This document shows positions 22,700 through 33,844 of a stretch of DNA of 64,000 nucleotides, piece after piece. The stretch's first letter is position 1; every line of letters begins with the position of its first letter. The stretch covers positions 113,605,271 through 113,669,270 of the forward strand of contig OW121851.1 of NCBI GenBank assembly GCA_933228895.1, written 5' to 3'. The translations under genes were made by a program, and so were the position numbers. The notes under the pieces are model-generated. The model was not told the origin of the DNA. It worked only from the letters and a program-made list of their open reading frames with translations, and searched no databases. This stretch comes from Platycnemis pennipes. Taxonomy: Eukaryota; Arthropoda; Insecta; Odonata; Platycnemididae.

Positions 22700-24150
22700 T
22701 GTTTAGTCATGTTTCATCCACTGTCAAATGAATCATTGCTAAACGAATCATCCTTAAAACCACCCACAATGCGGATAAATTTGAGGATGTACCAGCGGGC
22801 GTATATTATTTCATGCCTATTTTGTACTTCAGTATATTTTCAGCTGATATCAATATCTACCGGCGTACTAATGAGTTTAACACATCTTAATTTTTCAGAT
22901 GAACTATGGCAACATCGGTTTCCATGCTGGCTTAAATTAAGTACGGCATAAAAGGTTTGCAATTTATTTGATAAGCAACATACCGCTGGTAAAGTATGGC
23001 AGTATATTAAAACAATAGCATCGCTACCGTCATAAAAGATTAACGTATGAGGTGATTTCCCTGCATTTTAACCTCATTAGTACCTCATTAGTGGTAGCTT
23101 AAGCTTACACATAATTTTGTTTAGTGATTAAGTTCGTATCATCTGCGTCAACCGTTCAAAACCAATGAAGCATATTCAATTATATTCTCTACGGAAGCAT
23201 CCGGACAAATTTTTACACACTCCTCCCCTACTTCATCACAATAAAATATAGCCAGCAATTGACATGTCATACAAATTATATCTTTATTTTTAATTCAGTA
23301 ATCCAACCAAGTTATATGAGAGAAATATTTCTTTTTGTGGTCCCCATCGTCCCTCCAGATTTTCCTTCGGAATAAATAGTTAATTATTTAAGGAAAAGTC
23401 TGGAGTCCACATGAGATAAAATCTATTGATTACGCTAATTAATGATATCCGAAGTGAGAAACGTCTTTTACATATAGTTTTATAATACAAATCAATTTGC
23501 TATTAATGATAATTAATCTAATTAATAATAATTGACCTTTGCGAACTCTAAATTGCCTGATCCTTTACCTTACTCTTACAAACATAGTACCTATATAGAT
23601 TGTCGATAGTAAATAAAAAATAACTACATTTCAAACGAACCATATATAGTTCATAAAAGAAAAAATAATGCTTTACTTAAAATTCTGTAACTATAAATCC
23701 AATAACAAAAATAACAAGTTAAATCAGTGTATAATCACAGTTACAAACGTTCCATCCGAAACACTACGTGCAACATATGGTTCTTTTTCTCCTTGTTTAT
23801 TCTGCTAATTGCAAAAGGATACGGTTTATTGCATAGGGTAAAGATAATTATTTCTTAACAAGCTCCATTCCAACTGAGTGAATGCTTTGATAAATTAATT
23901 CAATCCGAGGATATTACTATCGCATTAAAGGGCAGCCACGTTAAAATTCCACTGCCAAATGTAATCGAGTTTTTAAATGACATTGAAGGTGGGTTATGAT
24001 GCGGTTTATTGTTAAAAAAAAGATCGGAGTTAAACGTAATTTTGGTGAACTAGTAATGACTGCAGTTTTGGATAACTATACATTTGTGTTGAAGTAAATT
24101 ATTATCAGATCATCTAATCAAAAATTATAGAGCATCAATGTTTACTGAAA
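22700..24150. other. AT-rich DNA, nothing recognised
   Basis: Only short frames (80 codons at most) with no recognisable domain. Confidence 0.5.
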
Positions 24151-24154
24151 GAAA

Positions 24155-24971
24155 ATTAGTTCCTATTGTTTTATTGACTTGATCGAAAGTTTATGACATC
24201 TGGAGTGCATATTTTAAGTCGCTCGATTTTAAAATGACATAAAGTACTTTGACCTCATTTATTTAAAAGTGAAAAAAAAATCAACGGCGCGAAAACGAGA
24301 CGGCAAAATATTGCATGCCGGTAAATCATACGCGTGACGTGACACTCTTTCCTCCACCTGCCACTAGGTGGTGCTTCGGACACTTCCAAGCAGACGGTGC
24401 ACTCTGTTAAGGCTAATTAACTAGTATAGGTGGTATATTTATTCAGTTAATTTATTATGATTGACTATTATTTATTTATTCAAAATTATCTATCCAGACG
24501 ATTTATTTACAAAAAGTATTCATTTTACTACGAGTACCGTGAAGTTGGTCCATAGTCGCGCGTACTTCACGCCATACTTTTCAATAGCAGAGGACTCCAT
24601 GAGCAGGATGCCCTGGAGCCTATCAAATGACTATTGATACCATTTTAAATGGAGGACACTTATCGAACTTAAATAGTTTTCATAGGCTATGGATAATACA
24701 TATTCACTAGGAGCTAAGGGGCTCCGAAATAGAATGGTAAGTTCAGGAGACGAATATTTCCTATTCCTCGCAACGTAAACTACATACCTGGCATGGCATC
24801 CCACCATTTCTTAGCTCTTTGCAATTGACTTAAAATTAACATTTAATTATCTAGTAAACTGGGATTTCCCAATCCAAACATTTTGCGTAAACTGAATAAT
24901 TTACGGTAGGCCACGAGATGCAATTAATGAATTCTGTTTTCTTTGGTGGAGGAAAGTAGGTACCCAATAGG
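24155..24971 (+). mobile_element. ~820-bp TIR element, copy A
   Basis: Aligns along its whole length with the reverse complement of 38817-39652. Shared blocks: CACCTGCCACTAGGTGGTGC, ACTTCACGCCATACTTTTCA, TCAGGAGACGAATATTTCCT and CTAGTAAACTGGGATTTC. The ends have decayed (TAGTTCCTATTG and TACCCAATAGG), but the right end still resembles the TIR of copy B. There is no transposase frame, so it is non-autonomous. Confidence 0.8.
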
Positions 24972-24999
24972 ATCATGGTTAAACATCTCATCCATCGCC

Positions 25000-25135
25000 A
25001 ATCTATGTTTTAAGTGCTCTCCGAGAAGCAACCAAATGGAACAAATTGACACATCCGGGATTTGAAACCAAGATCTCGGGATGGGACGCAGTCGGTAAGT
25101 GCTCAAGTCAGTATTATGAACACTATCCTTAAACA
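25000..25135 (-). mobile_element. SINE family S1, tRNA-like head fragment
   Basis: CCGGGATTTGAAACCAAGATCTCGGGATGG is the S1 head in reverse (altered B box), followed by CAGTATTATGAACACTATCC in place of the A-box side. It abuts the TIR element ending at 24971. Confidence 0.5.
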
Positions 25136-25767
25136 TTTAGAGCAGAGACGATAGTGAAGGGAGACGGGAGTGAAAATTTTGACCTTTGGCGAAAGAAAAA
25201 TTGACCTTAATTAACATCATGGTAAGCGGAAGATGCGAGCAGCTCCACGGGGAGGCAATAAGAAGAACGTGGATTTTTCAAGCAGGATTTTTAAATCTGA
25301 CCCTGCGATGAAAGTACTAACGAAATAATTACTAATTAGGGAAGAGAAATATTAGAAGGGCCATGTTAGAATGTTTAGGGACACCATCATGTCACACTGA
25401 TGTCACACGCGGAGTGAAAATTAATCTTAATTAATTTAGACATTCCCTCTGGTTTCAATAATTGCATCCACAGAAATTAATGCTCTTTTGACGACTGCGA
25501 ATCTCATATTTATTAGAAGAGAGCCTAGACTGACTTTGGGAATCAAACTGGGAACGCTGGAAACTGTACACAGAGTTTCCATTCACGGTGGGTCCTACGG
25601 CAGAAGAGACAAACTCTAAAATGGGCGGAGCGGCTATTGACAATCAACTCTTCTCAATACTAAGGGATCGACGATATATTGGTTCGAGTCTGCGATAGCT
25701 TTGAAATATTCGTAATGAGAAGATTATTAAAAATGAAGTATTGAATCGCTAGAAAATTTTAAAACGC

Positions 25768-25836
25768 CTAGTCTTATTAGTCTCTTACCTAGCCTTATTA
25801 GTCTCTTACCTTAGTCTTATTAGTCTCTTACCTAGG
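25768..25836 (+). repeat. Minisatellite, three ~21-22 bp units
   Basis: Three units of (GT)CTTATTAGTCTCTTACCTAG start at 25771, 25793 and 25814, nearly identical. Confidence 0.85.
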
Positions 25837-25839
25837 CAA

Positions 25840-27395
25840 TAATGTCTTTTTCAATCGATGGATATCATTTTCTATCCGATTACGAGAGGCTGATCACGAA
25901 TAAGCTACATGGATTGCCCGTGAACTTCAAAGAATTTCATTACGGGAATGCACTAAAAAACTCAGGCTGGTTACCTCGCGCTTCATGATTTGATAGCTGA
26001 TCTAAATATTGTCGTCGAGGCGAATAAATAATAGTGAGATATGCTCCGTTCCGCGAAAAATTACGATTTTCATGGAATTCATTTATTCATATATGTGAAT
26101 AAAATCACGCCAATAGACATCACCTAGGAAAGAATCAGTCGTATTAATTGGTAAAATAAAATGTTAAATGTTAGCAAAACAAAAAAATGAAAGAAGGACT
26201 GCTAGTTAAACGTGATAATTATCTATCTGCAGAGATGAATAAAAATAAATATAAACTACTCATGTCTTTTTCAGAGGACGAATTAGAATTCTAGAATTAT
26301 ACTACTAATTGAACACTGCATAGTACGCATCATCCATTTAGTTGACATAATTACAGGAAAACGACTAATTGAATAGCCCTTAATCCCTGCTTAGAACTAT
26401 ATTCAGAAATGAATTTCATATCCTATGTAAATTGAATGCTTCTCCAAGTTTGGTGTTATTAGAGCTGGACATATTTTTTTAGCAAAATATAACTTCGCTC
26501 AAATCATGATTATTCATCAAATAGGTATGTACATTTTTAACCAATATTTTAAAAGTCTATTTATGGCGCGAATTACTGCCGCACTAATTTTAAAATGAAT
26601 ATCTCATTTAGAAGTAAAACTTCTTGAATCAGTCGATAGTCAGACGCTCATTACTTTATCTTACATATGTATCATTCCATGTTGAATATATAAGGCTTTT
26701 ATTCAATCTCTAATTACTAAATGCCAGTCTCGAGTGGGCTACGGATACGACGGCACAGATCATGGACTCTGAGGTATTTAATTACGGGAACGCATGAAAG
26801 CTTAGGGCAATCCACTTACCTAATTTTCTACCCATCCTTTGCTGTGCAATAGCAAAGGTTGCTACCTCTATAAGTGAATGACGACTTAATATAATATTTT
26901 TCTACCTTTTTTTTTAACTCGCATAATGTCAAGGCAATGAAAGCATTTCCAAAATTAATTTTCGAGCACGACACTAATTAATTTTTTTGGAGCCATTTCC
27001 TTCTCTTGAAATTCAGTGGAGGTTCTCAGGAGGGGAATTAATGGAATTTTTTCAAAAGAAGTACCCTTCACCCTGCATTATAGTGGATTCCAATGTCGCT
27101 CGTTCGCAGTATCGTAATGGGCCAACGACAAACAAAGTATATTAGCAAAGGTTGTAATCCCTTAATTGCTCGCTCGATACACAGACATTCAAATCTGGCC
27201 ATCGCGTATGGAAATGGAAAAATTCTGTTTTCACCTCATTATCCTTATTCATATTTTATACACTAGTCTCCTGAAAAGTCTATCTAAGTAAATGCCTATA
27301 AGGCAGTGTGAAATATGTTGTGTTCAAATATACATTAAAATAAGAGGACAGTAAAACTCGCGCATTTTAATAATTTCTGGTGAGGAAATTTTGAT
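25840..27395. other. AT-rich DNA, nothing recognised
   Basis: No gene, repeat pair or structure was seen. Confidence 0.5.
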
Positions 27396-27409
27396 ATACT
27401 TCAAAAACG

Positions 27410-28530
27410 GTTAGGTTGGACAAAGCAATAGTTTTTTTTTAGCATTAGAGAACCTTAAAACCCAATTCACCCACTTAAATAATCGTTGCAGGTGTAGAAA
27501 AATGAGATGCTACGTTTGGATTAAAAATAGAATTTGAACTAAGTTAATTAAGTGTGAAAGTGGTCATGGTAGTGGGGGTGAGTGGATATCCACCATAGTT
27601 GGAGCGTTTAAAGAAATTGTAACTTGGCTATTTGCACATAGACCATCGTTATCAATAAGATAATGCTACTCTGTATCGAAACCATCGCCGGAAGCAAAAA
27701 ACTCACATGTGGAAACAGCCAAGTTGAAATTTCTTTAAACGTTAGCTAAATGATTGCGAGATGGCCTTAGCTGCTACAGCAAATATATCCCCATAACCTG
27801 CCTCTAATACTATAGTGGTATTCTTTCATTGGAACAGACGTGCATAAAATGTCGAGCACTGAATTACTGCGCTGCCAAACATGCGGCCTCTTCTAAGTAA
27901 AAGGCTATCTTTAATAGGTAGATATTTTCGCTTAATTTTTTTACGGTATTGACCAAATCATACCACGAATAAAGATACTGGTGGGAAATAAGCAAGCAAT
28001 AGAGCTGAGGTAAATAGCCTTTCCTCTTTCATATACTACTCATAGTGTAGTAATCACACCATCATGGCAAACAATGCACTGCGTAAGACATTTTCCGTTT
28101 GTCAAAACATGATGGGCACATATCGGAAATTACTGGAGCTTTTTCTGCGTTAAGCCAAGATATTTATAATGGGTTTGACGGGGGAAATGTGCTTGTGTTC
28201 ATGCTTCTGAGAAACTACGCTCCAGTGAAAATACCTGGGAATCTGGATGAATGGCAGGAAAGGGAATGCGGGAGGAAAATTTTATTCGCGCTCAAAAATT
28301 GAGTCTTTGATTTAGGTAGGAGAACTTTTACTTTGTTATCAATAATGGCTGCACAGTGCCTTTGAAATCTCTACACTCAAGTGACACATGCTCCCGTAAT
28401 TGGAAGTATGACTGTTCAAAACTTTGGTTGACCATAATGCACAATTAATTTACGCCAAATCGAAGCTTTTCGCTGGTTTTTGATGTTTCTTTCGAATTAT
28501 TAGCTAAACGTTACGTCATTAGAAACATGA
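27410..28530 (+). repeat. Long dispersed repeat R1, copy 1
   Basis: Collinear with 36970-38230 over most of its length. Shared blocks include AACGTTAGCTAAATGA, CATAACCTGCCTCTA, TTTTTTTACGGT, AATAGCCTTTCCTCTTTCAT, GATGAATGGCAGGAAAGG and TGTTCAAAACTTTGGTTGACC. A 67-codon frame at 28099-28302 is not conserved in copy 2, which has stops, so the repeat does not look coding. It may be part of a larger duplicated block with R2. Confidence 0.8.
27602..27746. repeat. Inverted repeat with ~40-bp arms inside R1
   Basis: The left arm (27602-27640, CGTTTAAAGAAATTGTAACT) is the reverse complement of the right arm (27703-27746, AAGTTGAAATTTCTTTAAAC). The matching part of R1 copy 2 has only the right-arm sequence (37400-37441), so the left arm was gained in this copy or lost in the other. 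Confidence 0.7.
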
Positions 28531-28562
28531 ATATATCTGCCATCAATTGAAGCTTCTTGGTT

Positions 28563-28600
28563 ATTTAGTTATTCAGGAGAGGCGACCGTTAGCACTGGAG
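28563..28600 (-). mobile_element. SINE S1 3'-end scrap
   Basis: TTATTCAGGAGAGGCGACCG matches the minus-strand 3' end of the S1 SINE (CTATTCAGGGGAGGCGAACG at 21277-21296). Confidence 0.5.
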
Positions 28601-28908
28601 TCGGTATCACACATGATATGGTACTCAAAGACATATAAGACAAAGACAGAGATATTGGTATGTACAGATGTACTTATTGGGCCTGCTACTTGCGATACTC
28701 ACCAAAGAGTTTTTTTACATCCGGGAAGACTAAGGGCATTACGGTGAATAACGGAATGCCGTTTAAAACCGTCAAAGAAATTGCTGATATTGCGTGAACA
28801 CGCCAACAAATACCAAATATGTACCATAGCATAAGGCTCAACTAGGTGGAAGTTGAATTTCGTAAATGAAATATTAACTTTGTTTCCTTCCACAGATTTA
28901 TTTCCTTG

Positions 28909-28948
28909 GTACGACAAGTTTCGACACATCGGTGTCATCATCAGGTAC
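28909..28948 (-). ncRNA. Hammerhead-ribozyme-like motif, left arm
   Basis: Read on the minus strand: GTAC, core CTGATGA, one extra T, stem II GACAC-CGAT-GTGTC, core GAAA, a short helix III (AC, TT, GT), the cleavable C, then GTAC pairing with the first GTAC as helix I. All conserved hammerhead positions are present; the single unpaired T between CTGATGA and stem II is unusual. Hammerheads with very short helix III are known from PLE terminal repeats and tend to act as dimers. Activity is inferred only. Confidence 0.6.
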
Positions 28949-28960
28949 GTATCAGGTATT

Positions 28961-29000
28961 GTACCTGATGATGACACCGATATGTCGAAACATGTCGTAC
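28961..29000 (+). ncRNA. Hammerhead-ribozyme-like motif, right arm
   Basis: Same architecture on the plus strand: GTAC, CTGATGA, T, GACAC-CGAT-ATGTC, GAAA, C-AT-GTC, GTAC. Stem II has one changed base pair compared with the left arm. The two motifs are only 12 bp apart in opposite orientation, so they would compete with a long perfect-hairpin fold of the whole insert. Confidence 0.6.
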
Positions 29001-29094
29001 CAAGGAAATAAACATGTGGAAGGAAACAAAGTTAATATTTCATTAACCAAATATGTAGTTTAAATTCGAACCATTTTCAACGTATAGAATCAAC

Positions 29095-29945
29095 TCACAT
29101 GGGAATCAAATGCATCAAATGTTAGACCTCATATGGAATACGCTGCCTGTATATGGGAACCCTACGAAATCGGCCTAAATAGTGAATTTGAACGTGTGTA
29201 AGGGAGATGGGCAAGATTTGTAAAGGGACGATACGATAACCATACTAGCGTAACCAGTCTATTAAATGAACTAAAATGGGAATCATTGTCAGAGAGCAGG
29301 TTGAAATTTAGAGTTAATCTCTTTAATAAATTCCAAGATAATATTTTCAGTGATGACGTTAAAAATATTTTGCGAACCCCAACTTACTATGGTAGACTTG
29401 ACCATAATCATAAAATATATATAAATTGATTGTCAAACTGACAGATTCAAAATGTCCTTTTTTCCTCGTGCAATTAGGGATATGAATAGCGGTGTATGAA
29501 TTCCTCAATACTAGTTTATCAATGGATAGCATAGGCAGTTGCATGTTGGTATAAGGACTTTAAGCTAACCCAACTAACAGCATCTTCGAAAGACGAAGCT
29601 CCAATTTTGTGGAAGGATACCATTGCGGCAATAAAATGTCTTAGTGCCGCATCACGTACATCATCACGTACAAATTGTACGTGATGATGGCGTAACTGCC
29701 AAAACCGGTCTACAATCCTTAATAAAAGTGTGGAAGTCACTAAGACATTTTATTGCCGTAACAGCATCTTTTTGCATGCTTGCTTTGCTATTTTTATCTT
29801 TTTTAAATAGTGATTTTAGACTAGTATATTAGTAATAATTCTTTTTTATGCATGATATATAGTGCATGTTTGGTGAGAATTCACCCACTGCCACACACTT
29901 TTATGGTGGCTTGCAGAGTATGATGTAAATGTAGATGCATTTATT
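29095..29945 (+). mobile_element. CR1/L2/Jockey-group LINE 3' end, copy C
   Basis: Decayed C-terminal RT reading: VRPHMEYAACIWEPYEIGL, RFVKGRYDNHTSVTSLLNEL, WESLSESRLKFRVNLFNKF and KMSFFP...IRDMNSG. The 3' UTR shared with copy B follows, with the CACTGCCACACACTTTTATG block and a GTAAATGTAGATG end at 29945. Stops and a frameshift are present, so it is dead. It is interrupted after GCTAACCCAACTAACAGCAT by the 172-bp insertion at 29587-29758; copy B shows the uninterrupted sequence. Confidence 0.85.
29587..29758. mobile_element. PLE-type fold-back insertion d, 172 bp, 12-bp TSD
   Basis: The target duplication TAACAGCATCTT (29575-29586 and 29759-29770) lies in the LINE 3' UTR. The outer inverted repeats are CGGCAATAAAATGTCTTAGT (from 29626) and its complement ending flush at 29758. 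The centre pairs CATCATCACGTACA with TGTACGTGATGATG. The left arm has lost about 45 bp present in the right arm (29687-29736). A 39-bp unpaired extension (29587-29625) separates the left arm from its TSD, the plan seen in b and c. Copy B of the LINE gives the empty site. Confidence 0.8.
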
Positions 29946-29949
29946 CCTC

Positions 29950-31020
29950 CCTAATTAGCTTTTGGAACATTAGCAGACATGCAGTGACTCTTATGGACAC
30001 TTCATTCATACACATGCAGTGCGCGTAAGAATCAATAGAGACATCAAAATGCCTTAGGTGGTGGAGGAGGTGGGGCCTAATCCTTCCCAAGCACCTCCAT
30101 TATGACCTCATTGTCACTCATAGGCTATTACTATTGATAGCATGCCAACGCCTCACCCAGTACATCCTTCTCTCCTTGAATTCTTTTCATACCACACTCT
30201 TGCGTTGGCTTGCAAGATATTGCGTGGAATTGAATGAAATGTAATGGGAAATATGCATGAAATTTGTTTCTCGAAGATGAATGACGTACTTGATGCGAAA
30301 TTTTCTCACCAATTTAAATATATAAGCCAAATTTTTCTACGCCCACCACAAAGATTATTAAATGATATTGAAATGTTCCCGGAAATTGACGAAAGTCACG
30401 TGACCAGGACCGCCTTCTGACGTCACTGCACGGTATAGGTTCCATATTGCTACGGAGATAGACATTTATTTTTAAAAGAAAACGAAGTGAATATATTGTT
30501 TAGAGGTTTTTAGCCGCTTCTCGAACGAAACGATGACTGAAAAAATACTTAAAAAAGCACATTTCGACAATTTCCTTTGGTTGACTCCCTTATGGCGGCG
30601 TTCTTCTTAAAAAAAACCAGCGTTTGCATAGACGTAGTAGCATTTCTTGGGAACTAAACAGGCATTATATAATTAATGGACAATTTGCTCGTTACCATCC
30701 ATACTACGTAAATAAAAAATCGAAATACAATCGTTTATTGCATTAAAGAAATGAGATAAATACATACGTTATCGCCAAGTATTCATTTAACAACTTACCT
30801 CCACGCATAAAAAGATAAACAACGCCCATAGCGATACCGTGCCGTGACGTCATGCGATGACGTCTTGTTTTTAAGCTGCCGAAAAGGTACAGTTTTCATC
30901 TTTGTAACGTAACTTAATTCTTCAGCAAAATTTTCGCCAAGCACATTTTAGCTAATAAACTTCACATTCAAAGAGTTATAAAAAATAGTGCATGTTCCCC
31001 ATTGTTACATAAATATGAAC
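29950..31020. other. No gene recognised; CR1 tail scrap and two TGACGTCA palindromes
   Basis: A CR1 tail remnant lies at 30150-30225 (CACCCAGTACATCC, CACTCTTGCGTTGGCTTGCA). Two TGACGTCA palindromes (CRE/ATF-type sites) lie at 30418-30425 and 30845-30852, with CACGTGAC near the first. Function is unknown. Confidence 0.4.
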
Positions 31021-31024
31021 ACTT

Positions 31025-33260
31025 CATTCCTCGAATTTCGTACCAAGCTGTCTATAAGCTAAGCTGCTACATTGGAAAATGTAGGCAAAATTAGGACCAA
31101 ACTCAAATAATAACGGTTTATAAACATTTGTTTTCTGGTTACATGAGAAATAAGATATTATTCCCCGGGTTCGAAAGTTTACATGGACTTTCGGCTGATG
31201 TCTATTTACTTAACGATAACCTTTCTCATTTTTCTTCCGTTTCACCCATAAATCACAGTGATATTCCTCGGATGGATTGGGAAAGATGCTCTTTTCTGCC
31301 TCCGCAGACCGTAAATAGCGAAAGGAGGGAAAAGGTCTAGAGGCCTATCTGAGCCTCTTGCCACCGCCGAGAAGTCTTGGATCCGTCACATTTCATTTTC
31401 CACTCATTTCTTTTATTCCTTTCTTCCCATCTGAACTCCTTGGGCTGGGAAACGGGCATTTATTCCAGGTGGGCCTCTTCGCCAGACGAGTATTTTATCC
31501 TCCTACGTTTCACTGTTTACATAGTGAGGGAGAGTTACATGGGAAATGTTTCGTCTGCATATACCATTATCCTTCACAGCTGTCGAATTGGATCCGTTAT
31601 TTCTTTTCGTCTCAGTTGTCGTTCTTACCTGCAAATGTCCGTCACAAATGGACGTACTTTTTTTATACAAAAAACAAGGTATTGCCCGGGATACAGTTGA
31701 AATATTATGGACATATTTTAAATCAATAAGAAAATATTTGTTAACTATACTTCTTCTAGTTAAACTAAATATTGCCTATGCTTCTTAGATCAATTACCTG
31801 CTTGCTAGTCACTGAGTAGTTTTAACGGGTGTTTCAATCGGACCATTCTGTAAAGGTGTTTCTTCCATTTTTTTTTCGAAAAAAAAAAACTTAACTCAGG
31901 TCGCGCGATGTGTCTATCTAGCTTTTTCACTTCTCAGATTCACAGTTAGAACTTACTCTTTGTCAGTAATCTCTTCCGGTCTCTTGCAGTCCGTGTTGCC
32001 GCTGTAATCTACATTTTTTTATTATGCGTAATTCGGTTGATATCGCTTCAACCATTGAGAAGGTAATGCTATATTTACTGGAAAATGACAGACATTGTGT
32101 GTCTGAGAGTGCAAAATTTGAAGCGATGTTAAATCCTACACATAAATATAATATGTTTCACGCTGGAATATGAACTTAAAGATGTATTGAAGACCGTGAG
32201 CAGACCGACCAACTATCGCTTATAAATAAGCAGCATATTTGATGCATTTTCTACGCATTACTATTATGTGTACGAAATAACGACCGCCTAATCTCAAGCT
32301 TTGATGAGATCTGCGAGATTTGAACCTTAGAAAACTCGGTTTCGAGATGAAGAAAACCAAGAACGGTAATATGCGAAATATGCATGATGCGCGCTTGAAA
32401 TTTTACACCCTTGTGACTGTATACGCCATCTTGCCGCAAAGGCACTCACTTCAAGATGCTGAGAACTCAACGAAATATGAGTGAACTCTTTATTCCAAAT
32501 ACCAAGAACTGCTCTGCGCTCCGATTTCCATAAGAGACGAAAATCCGAAAATCGGCAGAGTTAAGCCCGGTGAGTGAGAGCATAGAATATGATTTAATTC
32601 TTTCCCGGCGAATTATTCTGGTGAAATCTTCCCGGGATTTATTTATTCATTTATTCTCGGGTGAAGAGAACATAGTATCACTCGGAACCACAGGATAAAA
32701 TGGGAAAATAGCGCAAAATTAATTTGCCGTTCCAACGACTTCTGGGTTACTGGGACAGGCTTACTAAGGAGGCCATTGAAATTCTGCTAAACTAAAATAA
32801 TTTTAATCGTAACTCGGGTTATATCTTAGCAGTTCGTGAAATCACATTTTAAAGAAATTAAAAAACGATAGAACTCCTTTTTATCTAAATTTGGAAGATC
32901 CTTCCGGCCAATCAGGAGTAACAGGAGAAACCTGATTGTTGTAACTGCTTATGGATACATCTCAACGGCTTTAATTAACTCACACTAATTCAATTCACTC
33001 ACCCTGAAGACGATGGACGTGTTGTCCGTTGAAACTTTGGTGCTGTATGAATATTTAACCCGGTGAAAGCATAGACATACTGAAAATACTATGGAGAGTA
33101 AACCTGTTATACGCACAGAGATCGATTATTCATTAATGCCTTGAAATTTCACCCCAGGGAATTACTGTTACTGCAATGTGGTGTAGTATGATTAAAATTG
33201 ATTATTATACACTTAACCACCTTGAATATTCCGGCGCATACCTTGCTATGTTTTCCAAAC
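31025..33260 (+). repeat. Long dispersed repeat R2, copy 1
   Basis: Collinear with 42590-44410. Matching blocks: TTTTCTGGTTAC, GTGATATTCCTCGGA, TCTTGGATCCGTCACATTTC, GAGTATTTT, TTTAAACT-type stretches, CTGCGCTCCGATT and ACCTTGAATATTC. Copy 1 carries about 500 bp extra at 32580-33090, which holds a PLE-type motif. Overlapping frames of 80-123 codons at 31358-31788 are not maintained in copy 2, so I do not call a gene. Confidence 0.75.
33000..33042 (+). ncRNA. Hammerhead-like motif of a PLE-type terminal repeat
   Basis: CACC, CTGAAGA, a hairpin GGAC-GTGTT-GTCC, GAAAC, then GGTG pairing with CACC. The cleavage triplet reads TTT rather than GTC, so it is probably inactive. TTAACCCGGTGAAAGC downstream resembles the outward flank of insertion a. 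No inverted partner is seen. Confidence 0.45.
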
Positions 33261-33844
33261 TAACTACAGTTTTAATTTCAAGACCTGAAAAATTAGGTAT
33301 TAAAATGCAACATCGTGCTGGTTTTAGAACGATCTCTAAACGTCACCCATTTTTCGCCGTGAAAAGTGTGATTAAAATGAATTTATATTGTATATTGTAT
33401 TTATATGCCATGAATTAAAGCTACCGTAATGATGGCATTTATTAATGCTGATTTTGGTAAAACACATTGTTTTTCAAATATCAAGAAGATTGAATCCAGT
33501 CAATCCAATCAACAGCCAGTCCAATCAACATCTACATTATAATATTTTAAAATTAGTTCAACCATCTTTATTCATCTTTTGCTAAATAAAAAAACCTATA
33601 TTTGTTATTACATTGCTTTAATATACAATATATTCAATGGCATCTCCGATTTTTATGTCAAATGTTATTAACATAGGGCTAATGAAGACTGTTAGGAAAA
33701 ATAAGTTTACATGACGATCAAGAAATAGCATGCTTTGTACCTATTTTAAATCTTAGCAAAATGTATTTTGTGTAGCAACAAAGATGAATTTAAACTTAAA
33801 AAGAGGAAGAAATAATATCCAATTATTTTCACAATCACAATAAA

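Larger units (their letters stand above)
28824..29045. mobile_element. PLE-type fold-back insertion c, 222 bp, 12-bp TSD
   Basis: The direct repeat ACCAAATATGTA (28812-28823 and 29046-29057) is the target duplication. Two 84-bp arms, 28865-28948 and 28961-29044, are reverse complements with only a handful of mismatches, around the 12-bp spacer GTATCAGGTATT. The right arm abuts the TSD; the left is preceded by a 41-bp extension (28824-28864). Each arm carries one hammerhead-like motif reading outward, followed by CCAAGGAAATAAA and GTGGAAGGAAACAAAG. The AATAAA would suit a polyadenylated transcript. It has no ORF and is the best-preserved member of its class here. Confidence 0.85.

Noticed and set aside
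25768..25836. CRISPR-like array
   Set aside because: The three units are contiguous with no spacers and the context is eukaryotic; it is a minisatellite.
28099..28302. 67-codon frame in repeat R1
   Set aside because: The second R1 copy carries stops in the same reading, so it is not conserved as protein.
31358..31788. Three overlapping frames of 80-123 codons inside repeat R2
   Set aside because: The duplicate copy at 42921-43355 breaks all of them with stops and shifts, so there is no sign of protein conservation.
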